Positions 34,770-43,476 of a DNA stretch of 64,000 nucleotides are shown here, in pieces. Every line of letters begins with the position of its first letter. Position 1 is the stretch's first letter. The notes beneath the pieces are model-generated. The model saw nothing but the letters and a program-made list of their open reading frames with translations, was not told the origin of the DNA and ran no database searches. Origin of the DNA: Fredinandcohnia onubensis (lineage in GTDB: Bacteria > Bacillota > Bacilli > Bacillales > Bacillaceae_L); NCBI RefSeq assembly GCF_031181385.1, contig NZ_JAPSKV010000002.1, forward strand, positions 186,001-250,000. Reading direction: 5' to 3'. Position numbers and translations under genes: made by a program.

Positions 34770-35789
34770 TTATCCCAAATATCGATGGTAAAGGCTTTTA
34801 GCTTCTGATACATCCTTTGTTCCATGAATGAGAACACGTCCATCTTTGAAAATGACCATTCGGTTTTGACCTTTTTGAAATGATAGTAAGTATGGGTTGC
34901 TTTCGACTTTTCCTCCTTGAGCGGATAAAAGTTCGGCAAGAGAATGTAAATCTCTTTCGATTTTTTCACTAGGTCGGATTTGAACAGAATCCCTTCCACA
35001 TAAAACAGCTGACTTTGTTTGATTTTCATAGGATAAAAAAGGATAGGTTGGATTTTTTCCACATGAAAGGCAGCTTTCCTTTTTCACACGATCAACCTTA
35101 ATTGCGGTATGTTGATTTTTCCATAAATCAAATGAAACTAATTTACTGCGTAATGCATCGTAATCCTCAACCAATAATTTAAGGGCTTCGGTTACCTGAT
35201 AGGCTACCACCATCTGTACAGCTGGGCTGATGATCCCCACCGTATCACATGTTAGTCCTCCCATCGGTACAGTTTCTAAGAGGCAATGCAGACATGGTGA
35301 TTGACCAGGAAGGATTGCATAACTAATTCCATAGCTCCCTACGCATGCCCCGTAAATCCAAGGAATTTTATATTTTTGTGAAGCATCATTTAAGATCATT
35401 CTTATGTCAAAATTGTCGGTCGCATCAATTATTAAATCAACATGATCAATGATATTTTCAATCTCTTGAATGGAAACATCCATGACATGAGCCCGAATAT
35501 CAACCTCTGAATTTATTTTTTCTAAGCGTTGTTTTGCCGCAACTGCTTTTGGTAAACGATTGGCTGCATCTTCTTCACTATATAACTGCTGTCTTTGTAA
35601 ATTTGTCCATTCTACATAGTCCCTGTCCACGATTGTTAACTTTCCGATACCTGCACGAACCAGTCCCTCAGCGCTGCCCGTACCAAGTGCACCAGCACCT
35701 ACAATTAACACATGCTTACTTCTGATCTTCTTTTGTCCTTCCAATCCAATTGGAGTAAATAACTCTTGACGAGAATAGCGTTCAGTCAC
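34770..35789 (-). CDS. thiF: ThiF/MoeB-family adenylyltransferase
   Basis: 339 aa E1-like enzyme. GAGALGTGSAEGLVRAGIG (nucleotide loop, about 32-50), WTNLQRQQLY near 66, DATDNFDIR near 124, and two zinc CxxC pairs, CLHC near 165 and CLSC near 247. It adenylates the C-terminal Gly of a small sulfur carrier (ThiS or MoaD). It lies 109 bp after ykoC, downstream of the TPP-controlled operon, so ThiF (thiazole synthesis) is favoured by context; MoeB cannot be excluded. About 90 residues follow the second CxxC. Confidence 0.82.
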   Translation of the reverse strand: MTERYSRQELFTPIGLEGQKKIRSKHVLIVGAGALGTGSAEGLVRAGIGKLTIVDRDYVEWTNLQRQQLYSEEDAANRLPKAVAAKQRLEKINSEVDIRAHVMDVSIQEIENIIDHVDLIIDATDNFDIRMILNDASQKYKIPWIYGACVGSYGISYAILPGQSPCLHCLLETVPMGGLTCDTVGIISPAVQMVVAYQVTEALKLLVEDYDALRSKLVSFDLWKNQHTAIKVDRVKKESCLSCGKNPTYPFLSYENQTKSAVLCGRDSVQIRPSEKIERDLHSLAELLSAQGGKVESNPYLLSFQKGQNRMVIFKDGRVLIHGTKDVSEAKSLYHRYLG

Positions 35790-35898
35790 CCCATATCATT
35801 CCTTCCTTTAAACTCCTGTAAATCCCAAAATATAATTTTATTTTTAGCTTGAAATTATCGTAACACATCTAGTTCCTTTCCATGAAGTAACGGGACTT

Positions 35899-36669
35899 CT
35901 AAATTATGAATAATGGACTGGAGAGATAATAGCCAAGACTTAACATAATCACGAAATAAAGAATAAAAATCAAATCATACTTTGAAAGAGTTAGTTCATA
36001 GTAAAAGGTACGATTTCTATGGTTCAAAAAGCGCTTTGTCTCCATTGCAACTGCAATCCGATGTGCCCGCCTAATACTTTGTGATAATAACGGAATCGAA
36101 TAAGCTTTCAGTTTAAAAAAGATAGAGCGAATCCCTTTTTGGTGCTCAATCCCACGAACGCGTAATGCATTTTGAATCGTTTGGAACTCCTCCATCATAA
36201 TAGGAATCAACCGTAATCCAGCCATAAAGCTATATGCATATTTAGGCGGCAACTTTAGTTGCTGCATCAATGAATAAAAAAGAAACACGGGCCGTGTAGT
36301 TAAAGCGAACGTTAAGCCTAGACCCGCAAATATAATTCCTCTAAAACCAACAACTAGTCCTTTATTAATACTTTCCTCTGATATTGTAATGAGTCCCCAC
36401 TTAAAAAGTACCGTCTCTCCTTTACCAAATAGAATCATAGATGATGATGTTGAGAGAAAAATAAGCAAAAATGGTAAAGTAAATAGAATGATTCGTTTAA
36501 ATGAATGTCCTGTGAATCCAAAAAATAAGATAAAAACGACCAATGAGATATGAATAAGTAGTTGAAGAGTATCAATGAATAATACTGCAATACATAAACT
36601 GACTAGCACGAACAGCTTAATACTTGGATTTATTCGATGTAGCCATGTATCTTTACTTAAAATTTCCAT
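35899..36669 (-). CDS. ykoC: ECF transporter T component YkoC
   Basis: 256 aa integral membrane protein with about six helices. The EcfT signature appears: MRVRG-like LRVRGIEHQKG near 149 and AHRIAVAMETKRF near 199, which couple to the ATPase. With YkoD and YkoE it forms the energy-coupling factor importer of the thiamine precursor HMP. Gene order tenA-ykoE-ykoD-ykoC under a TPP riboswitch supports this. ykoF, the HMP-binding partner in B. subtilis, is absent here. Confidence 0.88.
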   Translation of the reverse strand: MEILSKDTWLHRINPSIKLFVLVSLCIAVLFIDTLQLLIHISLVVFILFFGFTGHSFKRIILFTLPFLLIFLSTSSSMILFGKGETVLFKWGLITISEESINKGLVVGFRGIIFAGLGLTFALTTRPVFLFYSLMQQLKLPPKYAYSFMAGLRLIPIMMEEFQTIQNALRVRGIEHQKGIRSIFFKLKAYSIPLLSQSIRRAHRIAVAMETKRFLNHRNRTFYYELTLSKYDLIFILYFVIMLSLGYYLSSPLFII

Positions 36670-36689
36670 GAGTAAATTCCTTTCCCTTA

Positions 36690-38153
36690 CTACACTTGCA
36701 CGAGGCTAAGATTTACTTTTGCCTGATTTAACAATTGATCTTTTATTAATCTCCCATTTTCAATGGTCCAACTTCTAGTCGCAAAATACTCTTCAATTTT
36801 TTCATCATGAGTAACCATAATGATCGTCTTGTTCTTGTGTCTATAATTTTCTAGTAAAGTAAGAAGTGCAAACGTATTTTTTGAGTCAAGTCCAAATGTA
36901 GGCTCATCTAGTAGAAGTATTTGCTGACCTCTTACAATCGAGGCTGCTACACTTAATCTTCTTTTTTGCCCCATAGATAACTGGTAAGGATGTTTGTTTT
37001 GATGCTCTATGAGGTGAAAGATTCGAAGTAGTTCCTCTACGGTCTCAGATATTTCTCGTTCATTTCGTTTATCAATTCTTAATGAATACGCAATTTCTTC
37101 ATAAACAGAGTTTGTTACAAATTGAAGCTCAGGGTTTTGAAAAACAAAGGTCATGAGTTGATCGAGCTTCTTTGAAGTTGTAACTACTTCTCCAAATAAT
37201 GAATAGTGACCTTTTGTTTGTATGAATTGCATTAGGGAGTGAAGCAAGGTACTTTTACCAGCACCATTTCTCCCCTTGACCACAATCCACTCTCCTTCAT
37301 GAACTTGAACATCGTTAACATATATCTTTTCCTTTTTCTGTCTATATCCCCTAAATTCCTCTAGGCGAATAAATGGATGATTATAACCTTCTTTATTTAC
37401 ATATTCCATCCATTTAAAGTCTTGAACAAATTGATCCCAGACCCCAGGATACCAAATACCTTGCTCTTTGATGAGCGTTTTATAACTTGAGAAAATTTCA
37501 GATTTTGAACCATCAGCAATGATTTCTCCAGCTTCATTGAAAAGGATGATTCGATCAACAATTGGAAGGACATGGTCCAGTTTGTGCTCTACGATAACTA
37601 CTGTTTTATCCTCCACAACATTTCTTATAACTTCCCAAATTTCCTTTGTCCCCTCCGGATCAAGCATGGATGAAGGCTCATCTAAAAATAATACATCTGG
37701 CTCTAATGCCAAGACAGATGCTATGGCTAAACGTTGTTTCATGCCTCCAGACAAAGTTTGAATGTTTGTGTGGATATCTTCTAAATCTAATCCAACTTGC
37801 TCTAAAAGGCTTTTTATCCGTTCGTCCATTTGGTCCCTAGGAATTTGTAGATTTTCTAAGACAAATGCAAGTTCTTCATCAACAAAAGGCATGCAAAACT
37901 GTGAATCAGGATCCTGAAAAACATAGCCCCATTGTTCGGGAATCTGTAATTTATTTACCTTCATTGGTAATTCTATTGAGTTTGGAATAATCCCGCTTAA
38001 TACTTGAAGGAGTGTCGATTTCCCACATCCTGAAGGTCCGAGAATTAATATCTTCTCTCCTTTTTTAATATGGCAAGATAAGTCCTTAAAAAGCAAGGAC
38101 TTATCCCCAGGAAATATTAAACGAAGGTTTTCTACAAAGGCAATTGATTCCAT
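36690..38153 (-). CDS. ykoD: ECF transporter double ATPase YkoD
   Basis: 487 aa containing two ABC domains. NBD1: Walker A GPSGCGKST near 37, LSGGMKQRLAIAS near 138, Walker B VLFLDEPSSMLDP. NBD2: Walker A GRNGAGKST near 296, SMGQKRRLSVAASI near 395, Walker B ILLLDEPTFGLDS. Fused A-A' ATPases are typical of YkoD-type ECF systems. It powers HMP/thiamine precursor uptake with YkoE and YkoC, which flank it with 12-20 base gaps. Confidence 0.9.
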   Translation of the reverse strand: MESIAFVENLRLIFPGDKSLLFKDLSCHIKKGEKILILGPSGCGKSTLLQVLSGIIPNSIELPMKVNKLQIPEQWGYVFQDPDSQFCMPFVDEELAFVLENLQIPRDQMDERIKSLLEQVGLDLEDIHTNIQTLSGGMKQRLAIASVLALEPDVLFLDEPSSMLDPEGTKEIWEVIRNVVEDKTVVIVEHKLDHVLPIVDRIILFNEAGEIIADGSKSEIFSSYKTLIKEQGIWYPGVWDQFVQDFKWMEYVNKEGYNHPFIRLEEFRGYRQKKEKIYVNDVQVHEGEWIVVKGRNGAGKSTLLHSLMQFIQTKGHYSLFGEVVTTSKKLDQLMTFVFQNPELQFVTNSVYEEIAYSLRIDKRNEREISETVEELLRIFHLIEHQNKHPYQLSMGQKRRLSVAASIVRGQQILLLDEPTFGLDSKNTFALLTLLENYRHKNKTIIMVTHDEKIEEYFATRSWTIENGRLIKDQLLNQAKVNLSLVQV

Positions 38154-38165
38154 ATTCTACCCCTT

Positions 38166-38750
38166 TTATTTTTGATCTAGTGAATCAAAATCACTGTTGG
38201 ATAGTGGGCGTACAAGTTTTGTTACTCCTGTCATTTCCAGCGCACTTACTAGATAATAAGCAAATATACCGGCAAAAAGAATAGAACCTACGAATCTAGC
38301 AACAAGCAACAAAGTGAGGTTCCATGCAGTTAAGTCACCTATTTCCCCATAAGCAAAATCCATTATTACTGATCCTAGACAAGAAGATAGAGCTGCCAAG
38401 ACGACCACAGCAAGATTATATTTCTTATATCGAAAAAGCATAAACACTGCTTCAGCACACAGCCCTTGTACAACACCGTACAGCAGAACCGTTAAGCCCC
38501 ATGGAGAGCCTAAAATAAATTCACCTGAGGCAGCTGCAATTTCCGCCAATAATGCAACACCAGGTTTACGAATCACAAGATACGCAACAGTCGCCGCAAT
38601 AAACCACATTCCATAGATTAACTGATCAGCATGTAGCCCAATTGGCTTTACAACATAATATAAAGATCCCCAAACAATATAAACAATTCCGAATGCAATG
38701 GCGATTACGATTGTAACCAAAATATCAGTTAGTTTTAATCCTTTGCTCAT
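38166..38750 (-). CDS. ykoE: ECF transporter substrate component YkoE (HMP/thiamine)
   Basis: 194 aa with five or six membrane helices. The YkoE-family features GSPWGLTVLLYGVVQGLCAEA near 80-100 and FGIVYIVWGSLYYVVKPIG near 20-38 are visible. It is the S component that recognises hydroxymethylpyrimidine or thiamine. It follows tenA by 25 bp in the riboswitch operon. Confidence 0.88.
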   Translation of the reverse strand: MSKGLKLTDILVTIVIAIAFGIVYIVWGSLYYVVKPIGLHADQLIYGMWFIAATVAYLVIRKPGVALLAEIAAASGEFILGSPWGLTVLLYGVVQGLCAEAVFMLFRYKKYNLAVVVLAALSSCLGSVIMDFAYGEIGDLTAWNLTLLLVARFVGSILFAGIFAYYLVSALEMTGVTKLVRPLSNSDFDSLDQK

Positions 38751-38775
38751 TAATACCTCTCCTCTTCTTCTTTGT

Positions 38776-39456
38776 TTATACAGACAGTTTTGGTTGAACT
38801 GGCCAGTTCTCTAATTGGTACGCCATTTCCCAAAAGGAGTACTCATATTGACTGCTAATCATAAAATGTTCCTTCATGCGATCACGATCCTCTTGTGTAG
38901 CTTTTTCTGCTAATTCATCTACTCTATCAATCTGTTCTTCAACTAGTTCTTTAAACCAGTCCCCACCATACGCCGCAATCCACTCCTGGTAAATCGGCTC
39001 TTCTGGTTTGCAATCTTTAAGTCTTTCACCAATTTCATAATATAGCCAATAACAAGGTAATAAAGCAGCAATTATATCACCCAAATGACCAGAATAAGCA
39101 GCTCTATACAAGTGTGATGTATATGCATATGCTGTCGGTGCGGGTTTAAAGTTTTTTCTTTCTTCCTCCGTAATCCCAAGTCTTTCCGAAAAACTTTTAT
39201 GCAGCGCTAGTTCGGCTTCATAAGTTCCTTGAGCATGAATAGCAAGCCGGTTTGTCGTATGTAAGTCCTCTGCCTTTGCTGCACCTAAAGACTGCACTTT
39301 TGCAAAATGAGTTAAGTAATAGGCATCCTGCATGACATAGTAGCGGAAGCACTTAATTGGTAATGTACCGTCTCCAATCCCTTTGACAAATGGATGATCA
39401 AAGCTTGCCTCCCAAATATGGTTTGCCTCTTTACGTATTTCTTCTGAAAATAACAT
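38776..39456 (-). CDS. tenA: Thiaminase II / aminopyrimidine aminohydrolase TenA
   Basis: 226 aa from the ATG at 39456 (GGGAGGAG upstream); the frame runs further into the riboswitch, which is not coding. RYYVMQDAYYL near 38, the catalytic Cys in LLPCYWLYYEIGE near 134, and the Glu in SQYEYSFWEMAY near 205 are conserved. It salvages degraded thiamine by hydrolysing aminopyrimidine to HMP, which the YkoEDC transporter in the same operon imports or supplies. First gene after the TPP riboswitch. Confidence 0.93.
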   Translation of the reverse strand: MLFSEEIRKEANHIWEASFDHPFVKGIGDGTLPIKCFRYYVMQDAYYLTHFAKVQSLGAAKAEDLHTTNRLAIHAQGTYEAELALHKSFSERLGITEEERKNFKPAPTAYAYTSHLYRAAYSGHLGDIIAALLPCYWLYYEIGERLKDCKPEEPIYQEWIAAYGGDWFKELVEEQIDRVDELAEKATQEDRDRMKEHFMISSQYEYSFWEMAYQLENWPVQPKLSV

Positions 39457-39497
39457 TTTCAATTCTCCTCCCTTTACTGTTATTTGCAAAATAAAAA

Positions 39498-39531
39498 ACC
39501 ACCTTCTTTTACAACGTAAAGAAAGTGGTTT
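39498..39531 (-). terminator. Expression-platform terminator of the TPP riboswitch
   Basis: AACCACTTTCTTT / AAAGAAGGTGGTT stem followed by TTTTTTATTTT on the minus strand. The 5' arm CCACTTT can pair with AAGTGG of the riboswitch P1 3' strand, giving the expected antiterminator when TPP is absent. Confidence 0.88.
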
Positions 39532-39568
39532 GGATTTAGACATATAAAAATAAAGAGACCCGTCTACC

Positions 39569-39710
39569 CACTTCCCTACGCTGGCATCAACCAGATCAGG
39601 TTCTAAGGGTCTCAAGGTTATGATAAATCAATCCTCAATCTCAGCCTTACAGTAAACGATTCAAAGGTATAAACCCAATACATTTACTTATTTAAAGGCA
39701 CCCCTAGTGG
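39569..39710 (-). promoter_or_regulatory. TPP (thi-box) riboswitch
   Basis: On the minus strand: CCACTAGGGGTGCC at the 5' side, GGCTGAGA, then ACCCTTAGAACCTGATCTGG and GCGTAGGGAAGTGG at the 3' side, the canonical thi-box. The segment between GGGGTGCC and GGCTGAGA is extended (about 45 nt), a common long P3 arm. It controls tenA-ykoEDC by premature termination. Confidence 0.95.
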
Positions 39711-39745
39711 AATTACAATTATTTATGCAATTTTTCTTATTTCCT

Positions 39746-39773
39746 ATCATAACATGTTGGAAATAATTATCAA
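39746..39773 (-). promoter_or_regulatory. SigA-type promoter of the tenA operon
   Basis: TTGATA (39773-39768), 16-base spacer, TATGAT (39751-39746), placing the start near 39738, about 28 bases ahead of the aptamer. Confidence 0.6.
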
Positions 39774-39794
39774 GGCTTTTCTAAGGTTTACTTG

Positions 39795-40109
39795 TTACTC
39801 TACATAAACTGCTGTTCCATATGCAATAATTTCAGATGCATTTTGCATAACAGCTGAGGTTTGTAGTCGCATCCCAATTACCGCATTTGCTCCTTTTGCG
39901 TTTGCATCTTCCACCATTCTACCAATTGCTTTTTGGCGAGCTTCTTCCAGCATTTCAGTATAGTCGGAGATTTCTCCTCCTACGATTGTTTTTAATCCTG
40001 CCATTATGTCTTTTCCAATATGCTTTGACTGAACAGTCCCCCCTCTTACAAACCCTTTTAGTTCTTTTACTTCTTTGCCTGGTACAAAATCAGTAGTCAC
40101 GATAATCAT
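39795..40109 (-). CDS. YbjQ/UPF0145 family protein
   Basis: 104 aa from the ATG at 40109, with GAGGAGG upstream and a 20-base overlap with the yxlE-like gene. It has the YbjQ pattern: MIIVTTDFVPGKE, FVRGGTV, ARQKAIGRMVEDANAKGANAVIGMR and AYGTAVYVE. The family forms pentameric rings and is sometimes called heavy-metal binding, but function is unproven. It ends the sigY operon at the place where B. subtilis has the yxlFG ABC transporter. Confidence 0.85.
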   Translation of the reverse strand: MIIVTTDFVPGKEVKELKGFVRGGTVQSKHIGKDIMAGLKTIVGGEISDYTEMLEEARQKAIGRMVEDANAKGANAVIGMRLQTSAVMQNASEIIAYGTAVYVE

Positions 40110-40299
40110 TTTCGTCATCCTCCTCTTTCTCACGCTTTCGTTCCCATACTAATAGGGCAAATAATAGAATAATGGCAACCATGTAAAAGGCATAGAATGT
40201 CAGCGCCTTTGAAATATCAATGAACAAAAATACAATTCCTACGATTTGTCCAACAATGGCTATCATTAATACAATATATTTTGCAATATCTCTCATCAT
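40090..40299 (-). CDS. yxlE: YxlE-like small membrane protein
   Basis: 69 aa with two hydrophobic helices (about 7-27 and 33-52) and a strongly charged C-terminus (WERKREKEEDDENDYRDY). It overlaps yxlD by four bases. Assigned by position and size in the sigY operon; the sequence similarity to B. subtilis YxlE is from memory and modest. It may take part in controlling SigY at the membrane. Confidence 0.65.
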   Translation of the reverse strand: MMRDIAKYIVLMIAIVGQIVGIVFLFIDISKALTFYAFYMVAIILLFALLVWERKREKEEDDENDYRDY

Positions 40300-40505
40300 T
40301 CCCTACCTGCTTTACGTCGATAAATTTTTCTAGCAAAAATGAGATAAAAAATAAGTGGTAGTGGCGTTTGGATTAATCCCCATATTCCCCAAAACCAATA
40401 ATTATGTCCCCGCTTTCTAGCATCTAAAAACAACCAAAAGCTTTGAATAAGTAGGATAATCACTGCCACTATAAAAAGTAGAGTATCATTCGTATTCATG
40501 TGCAA
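40296..40505 (-). CDS. yxlD: YxlD-like PLDc_N membrane protein
   Basis: 69 aa. Two membrane helices separated by LDARKRGHNYWFWGIWGL, the PLDc_N motif. In B. subtilis YxlD helps restrain SigY together with YxlC. It overlaps yxlC by 20 bases and yxlE by 4 bases, so translation is coupled through the operon. Confidence 0.75.
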   Translation of the reverse strand: MHMNTNDTLLFIVAVIILLIQSFWLFLDARKRGHNYWFWGIWGLIQTPLPLIFYLIFARKIYRRKAGRE

Positions 40506-40845
40506 TCACCCGTTTTCGATAACGAAAGAAGCTATATACTGGCATGCTAATGGTGGCAATACCTTGAATCACAATAAAGGCAAGAGGAAGACGGAAAAAT
40601 GCCGTTATTAAAGCCGTCAGGATGAACAATGCAATCAAAATAAATACGGTCAACTCTCGTCTAAACTTCTTCTTTTGTTTTTTTTGTGTGGTAGCTACCA
40701 TTTGTTCAAATACTTGCAGGTCCGGAGTGAAAACCGAGTAATGATGATCTATTTTAGTAAGAGCATCATTTATATCTTGAATCGTTTCTATATCCTCTTC
40801 ATGTTGTTGTTTGTTGTTTAGTAGGACTAGCTTGTTTTTCTTCAT
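40486..40845 (-). CDS. yxlC: YxlC-like anti-sigma factor
   Basis: 119 aa. A soluble N-terminal part (1-60) is followed by two membrane helices (about 68-110). AAAGGAG lies upstream of the ATG. The gene overlaps the end of sigY by 47 bases. In B. subtilis YxlC is the negative regulator of SigY. Position, topology and size support the same role here; no RsiW-type zinc motif is present. Confidence 0.75.
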   Translation of the reverse strand: MKKNKLVLLNNKQQHEEDIETIQDINDALTKIDHHYSVFTPDLQVFEQMVATTQKKQKKKFRRELTVFILIALFILTALITAFFRLPLAFIVIQGIATISMPVYSFFRYRKRVIAHEYE

Positions 40846-41362
40846 GAGGTCTCAGCTCCTTTCTTACTGTATGGATTCCATTATGTATTCTTGATTTAAC
40901 AGTACCAATGGCGATATGAAGCATATCAGCAATTTCTTCATACGAATATCCATAATAATGTTTGAGAACTATTGGAATCCGAATTTCATCAGAAAGCCTT
41001 CCTAGTGCATTAAGAACATCATTCCAATCCTCAGATTGGTTCTCGAATTGCCACTTCATTTTGCGTAATGCTTGCTCCTGTTGCTGATAATTCTGTTCGC
41101 GTTTCTTTTTACGAATATCGTCTATGTATAAGTTCGTCGCAATTGTTATGAGCCATGAGGAGAATTTTGCTTTACCGTTATACATTTTGATTTTTTCCAT
41201 GCTTTTCATCATTGCCTCTTGTGCGATGTCTTCAGCAATATCAGGTTTCATTGTAACTTTTATTAAATACTTAACTAAAAAAGGATAATGCTCTTTAAAA
41301 AGCATCGCAAACGCGAGTGAGTCACCACGCTTTGCACTGCGAATTAGTTCCTTTTCATCCAT
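40799..41362 (-). CDS. sigY: ECF RNA polymerase sigma factor SigY
   Basis: 187 aa. Region 2 has DIAQEAMMKSMEKI and WLITIATNLYIDDIRK (about 45-85). Region 4 has VLKHYYGYSYEEIADMLHIAIGTVKSRIHNG (about 128-158). It directs RNA polymerase to a small regulon, mainly its own operon in B. subtilis. An ECF-type promoter 54-80 bases upstream supports autoregulation. It heads the overlapping sigY-yxlC-yxlD-yxlE-ybjQ operon. Confidence 0.88.
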   Translation of the reverse strand: MDEKELIRSAKRGDSLAFAMLFKEHYPFLVKYLIKVTMKPDIAEDIAQEAMMKSMEKIKMYNGKAKFSSWLITIATNLYIDDIRKKKREQNYQQQEQALRKMKWQFENQSEDWNDVLNALGRLSDEIRIPIVLKHYYGYSYEEIADMLHIAIGTVKSRIHNGIHTVRKELRPHEEKQASPTKQQTTT

Positions 41363-41415
41363 GCATTGAATTCTCCCCCGAGAAAATTTGGTTATTTTTT
41401 ATTTTTCGCTAATAA

Positions 41416-41441
41416 TACGTATGAAGTCATTAAAAAGTTCA
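41416..41441 (-). promoter_or_regulatory. ECF-type promoter of the sigY operon
   Basis: TGAAC (41441-41437), 17-base spacer, CGTA (41419-41416), the form recognised by many Bacillus ECF sigma factors including SigY. It suggests positive autoregulation. Confidence 0.65.
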
Positions 41442-41529
41442 CTTTCAGTTTTTAAAAAATTTAATATGTTCATTTTCTACAGTTTAACCCATCCTATAGA
41501 AAATTACATTCACTCATTTTGACTCAATA

Positions 41530-41865
41530 ATGGAGTTTTCCTCTGAGTTTGTCCGAATCATGCTATCATTCGGACTCTATTTTGGCGTTTCTCCTTTGGC
41601 ATTGTCACAATCACACCCTCTTTCGGACTCATGCTTGGAGATTTCCTTTGGCATTGTCACAATCACACCCTCTTTCGGACTCTACCTTGGAATATCTCCA
41701 CTGACCTTGTCAGAATCACACCCTCATTCAGACTCAAGCCCAGAGATTTCCTCTAGCCTTGTCACAATCACACCCTCATTCGGACTCAAGCCCGAAGATT
41801 TCCTCTCACCTTGTCAGAATCACACCCTCTTTCAGACTCAGTCCTGCTGTTTTTCACTATCCTAT
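41530..41865. repeat. Minisatellite array B: six ~52-bp hairpin units
   Basis: The anchor TTGT recurs at 41549, 41602, 41654, 41707, 41759 and 41811, a period of 53, 52, 53, 52 and 52 bases. The first unit contains a perfect hairpin, GTCCGAAT ... ATTCGGAC. The others are decayed forms such as GTCAGAAT ... ATTCAGAC. The array occupies the gap between sigY and the flotillin terminator. Spurious open frames cross it. No gene is present. Confidence 0.85.
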
Positions 41866-41901
41866 ACGCAATAGCACCTTGCACAAAAACTGACCAAAAA
41901 G

Positions 41902-41931
41902 AAAAGCAGCTCTTTTCAGTAAGCTGCTTTT
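41902..41931 (-). terminator. Intrinsic terminator of the flotillin operon
   Basis: AAAAGCAGCT / AGCTGCTTTT with TTTCTTTTT on the minus strand, ten bases past the floT stop. Confidence 0.88.
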
Positions 41932-41940
41932 CAATTCAAA

Positions 41941-43476
41941 TTATTCTTTTTCTGTTGACTCTGCTTTTCTCGTTTGGACTAATTCATCTGTTAACTGTTC
42001 GATGCTGTTTTTCACATTACCTTTACCAGATAGGTTTTCGATAATTTCTTTTACATCAATACCTGACGATGCTTTTAACGACTCTTGAAGAGTTGACATC
42101 AAGTTAGTAGCATAACCGGTTACCTTATTGGCTCCGCTATTTTCCCCATTACTACCAGTATCCACAACTGTAATTTTGTCGATATTTGATAATGGTGCTG
42201 CCACTTCTTTCGCATATTGAGGAAGCATTTTAATAACCATATCGAGGATAGCCGCTTTCCCATATTGCTCGAATGCTTCTGCAATTTTTTGTTTTGCTTC
42301 CGCTTCTGCAAGACCTTTCAAACGGATAATATCTGCTTCAGATTCCCCTTGTGCACGCTGGGCTTCTGCTTTTGCAAGACCATCAATACGGATTTTTTCT
42401 GCTTCCGCTTTTGCCATTGCTTCAATTCGATATTTATTTGCATCTGCTTCAGCTAACTGCTTCGCTTTTTCAGCTTCGGCCGCTTGAACAACGGAGTAAC
42501 GGTCAGCATCTGCTTTCTTCTTAACTTCTGAATCGTATTGCTTTTCACGACGTAAGATCTCTTTTTCTTCGAGTTCAATTTGCTTCTGTCTTTCAATGAT
42601 TTGGATTTGCATTTGCTGTTCAGTTACCTCTTGTTTCGCTCTCGCTTCTTCTAGGTGGTATGCCTGGTCAGCACGTGCTTTTGCAATATCCTGCTCTCTA
42701 CGGTACTCAGCCATTTTTAATTGGTTGATTTTTTCAGCCTCTGCTACTTCTGTTGCGCGCTCTAGCTCAGATTTTTTTGCTTCTTTGTCTGCTTCCGCCC
42801 GTTTAATACGAGTTTCTTTATCAGCTTCTGCAGTTGCAATATCCGCATCACGTTTTACCTGAGCAATTCTTGGCTTACCTAGTGAATCGAGGTAACCGTT
42901 CTTATCCCGAACATCCTTGATTGTAAACGATACAATAATAAGACCCATTTTTGCTAAATCCTGTGATGCAACACGTTGTACTTCTTGTGAAAATTTTTCA
43001 CGATTTTTATAGATTTCTTCAACGGTCATTGAACCTAGGATTGAACGAAGATGTCCTTCTAACACTTCTCTTGCTTCATTTTCTCTATCTTCTTTTCGTT
43101 TTCCTAAAAATTGTTCTGCTGCTGTTGCTATTTCAGAAATGGAACCACCGATTTTAATAATTGCTGTTCCATCGGCCATTACCGGTACACCTTGCTCTGT
43201 GTATACTTCAGGTGTTTGGACATCTAGTTTACTAGATAAGAGACTTAGTGGTTCAGCCTGTTGGAAGACTGGAAGTACAAAAGTACCGCCACCACGGACA
43301 ATTTTTATTCGGTTACCGGCTTCGTCCACATGAACATTCTTTCCTCCTAAATAACTACCCGTTACAATTAGTGCTTCATCAGGGCCTGCTGTTCTGTACT
43401 TTGTTACAAAGACTCCAATAAGTGCAAGTAGTAAAAATGCGACAACTCCAATTACAATCCAAATTCCTGTTGTCAT
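41941..43476 (-). CDS. floT: Flotillin FloT (YuaG)
   Basis: 511 aa. An N-terminal membrane hairpin segment (about 5-25) is followed by the SPFH/PHB domain (about 30-190) and a long Ala/Glu/Lys-rich coiled coil with repeated AEAEK motifs (about 200-420). It scaffolds functional membrane microdomains that influence membrane fluidity, signalling and sporulation. It overlaps the nfeD gene upstream by four bases, the standard arrangement. Confidence 0.92.
   Translation of the reverse strand: MTTGIWIVIGVVAFLLLALIGVFVTKYRTAGPDEALIVTGSYLGGKNVHVDEAGNRIKIVRGGGTFVLPVFQQAEPLSLLSSKLDVQTPEVYTEQGVPVMADGTAIIKIGGSISEIATAAEQFLGKRKEDRENEAREVLEGHLRSILGSMTVEEIYKNREKFSQEVQRVASQDLAKMGLIIVSFTIKDVRDKNGYLDSLGKPRIAQVKRDADIATAEADKETRIKRAEADKEAKKSELERATEVAEAEKINQLKMAEYRREQDIAKARADQAYHLEEARAKQEVTEQQMQIQIIERQKQIELEEKEILRREKQYDSEVKKKADADRYSVVQAAEAEKAKQLAEADANKYRIEAMAKAEAEKIRIDGLAKAEAQRAQGESEADIIRLKGLAEAEAKQKIAEAFEQYGKAAILDMVIKMLPQYAKEVAAPLSNIDKITVVDTGSNGENSGANKVTGYATNLMSTLQESLKASSGIDVKEIIENLSGKGNVKNSIEQLTDELVQTRKAESTEKE

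Noticed and set aside
41530-41865. CRISPR array or coding repeat protein
   Set aside because: Period of 52-53 is not a multiple of three in all units, units drift throughout, and no ribosome site precedes any frame.
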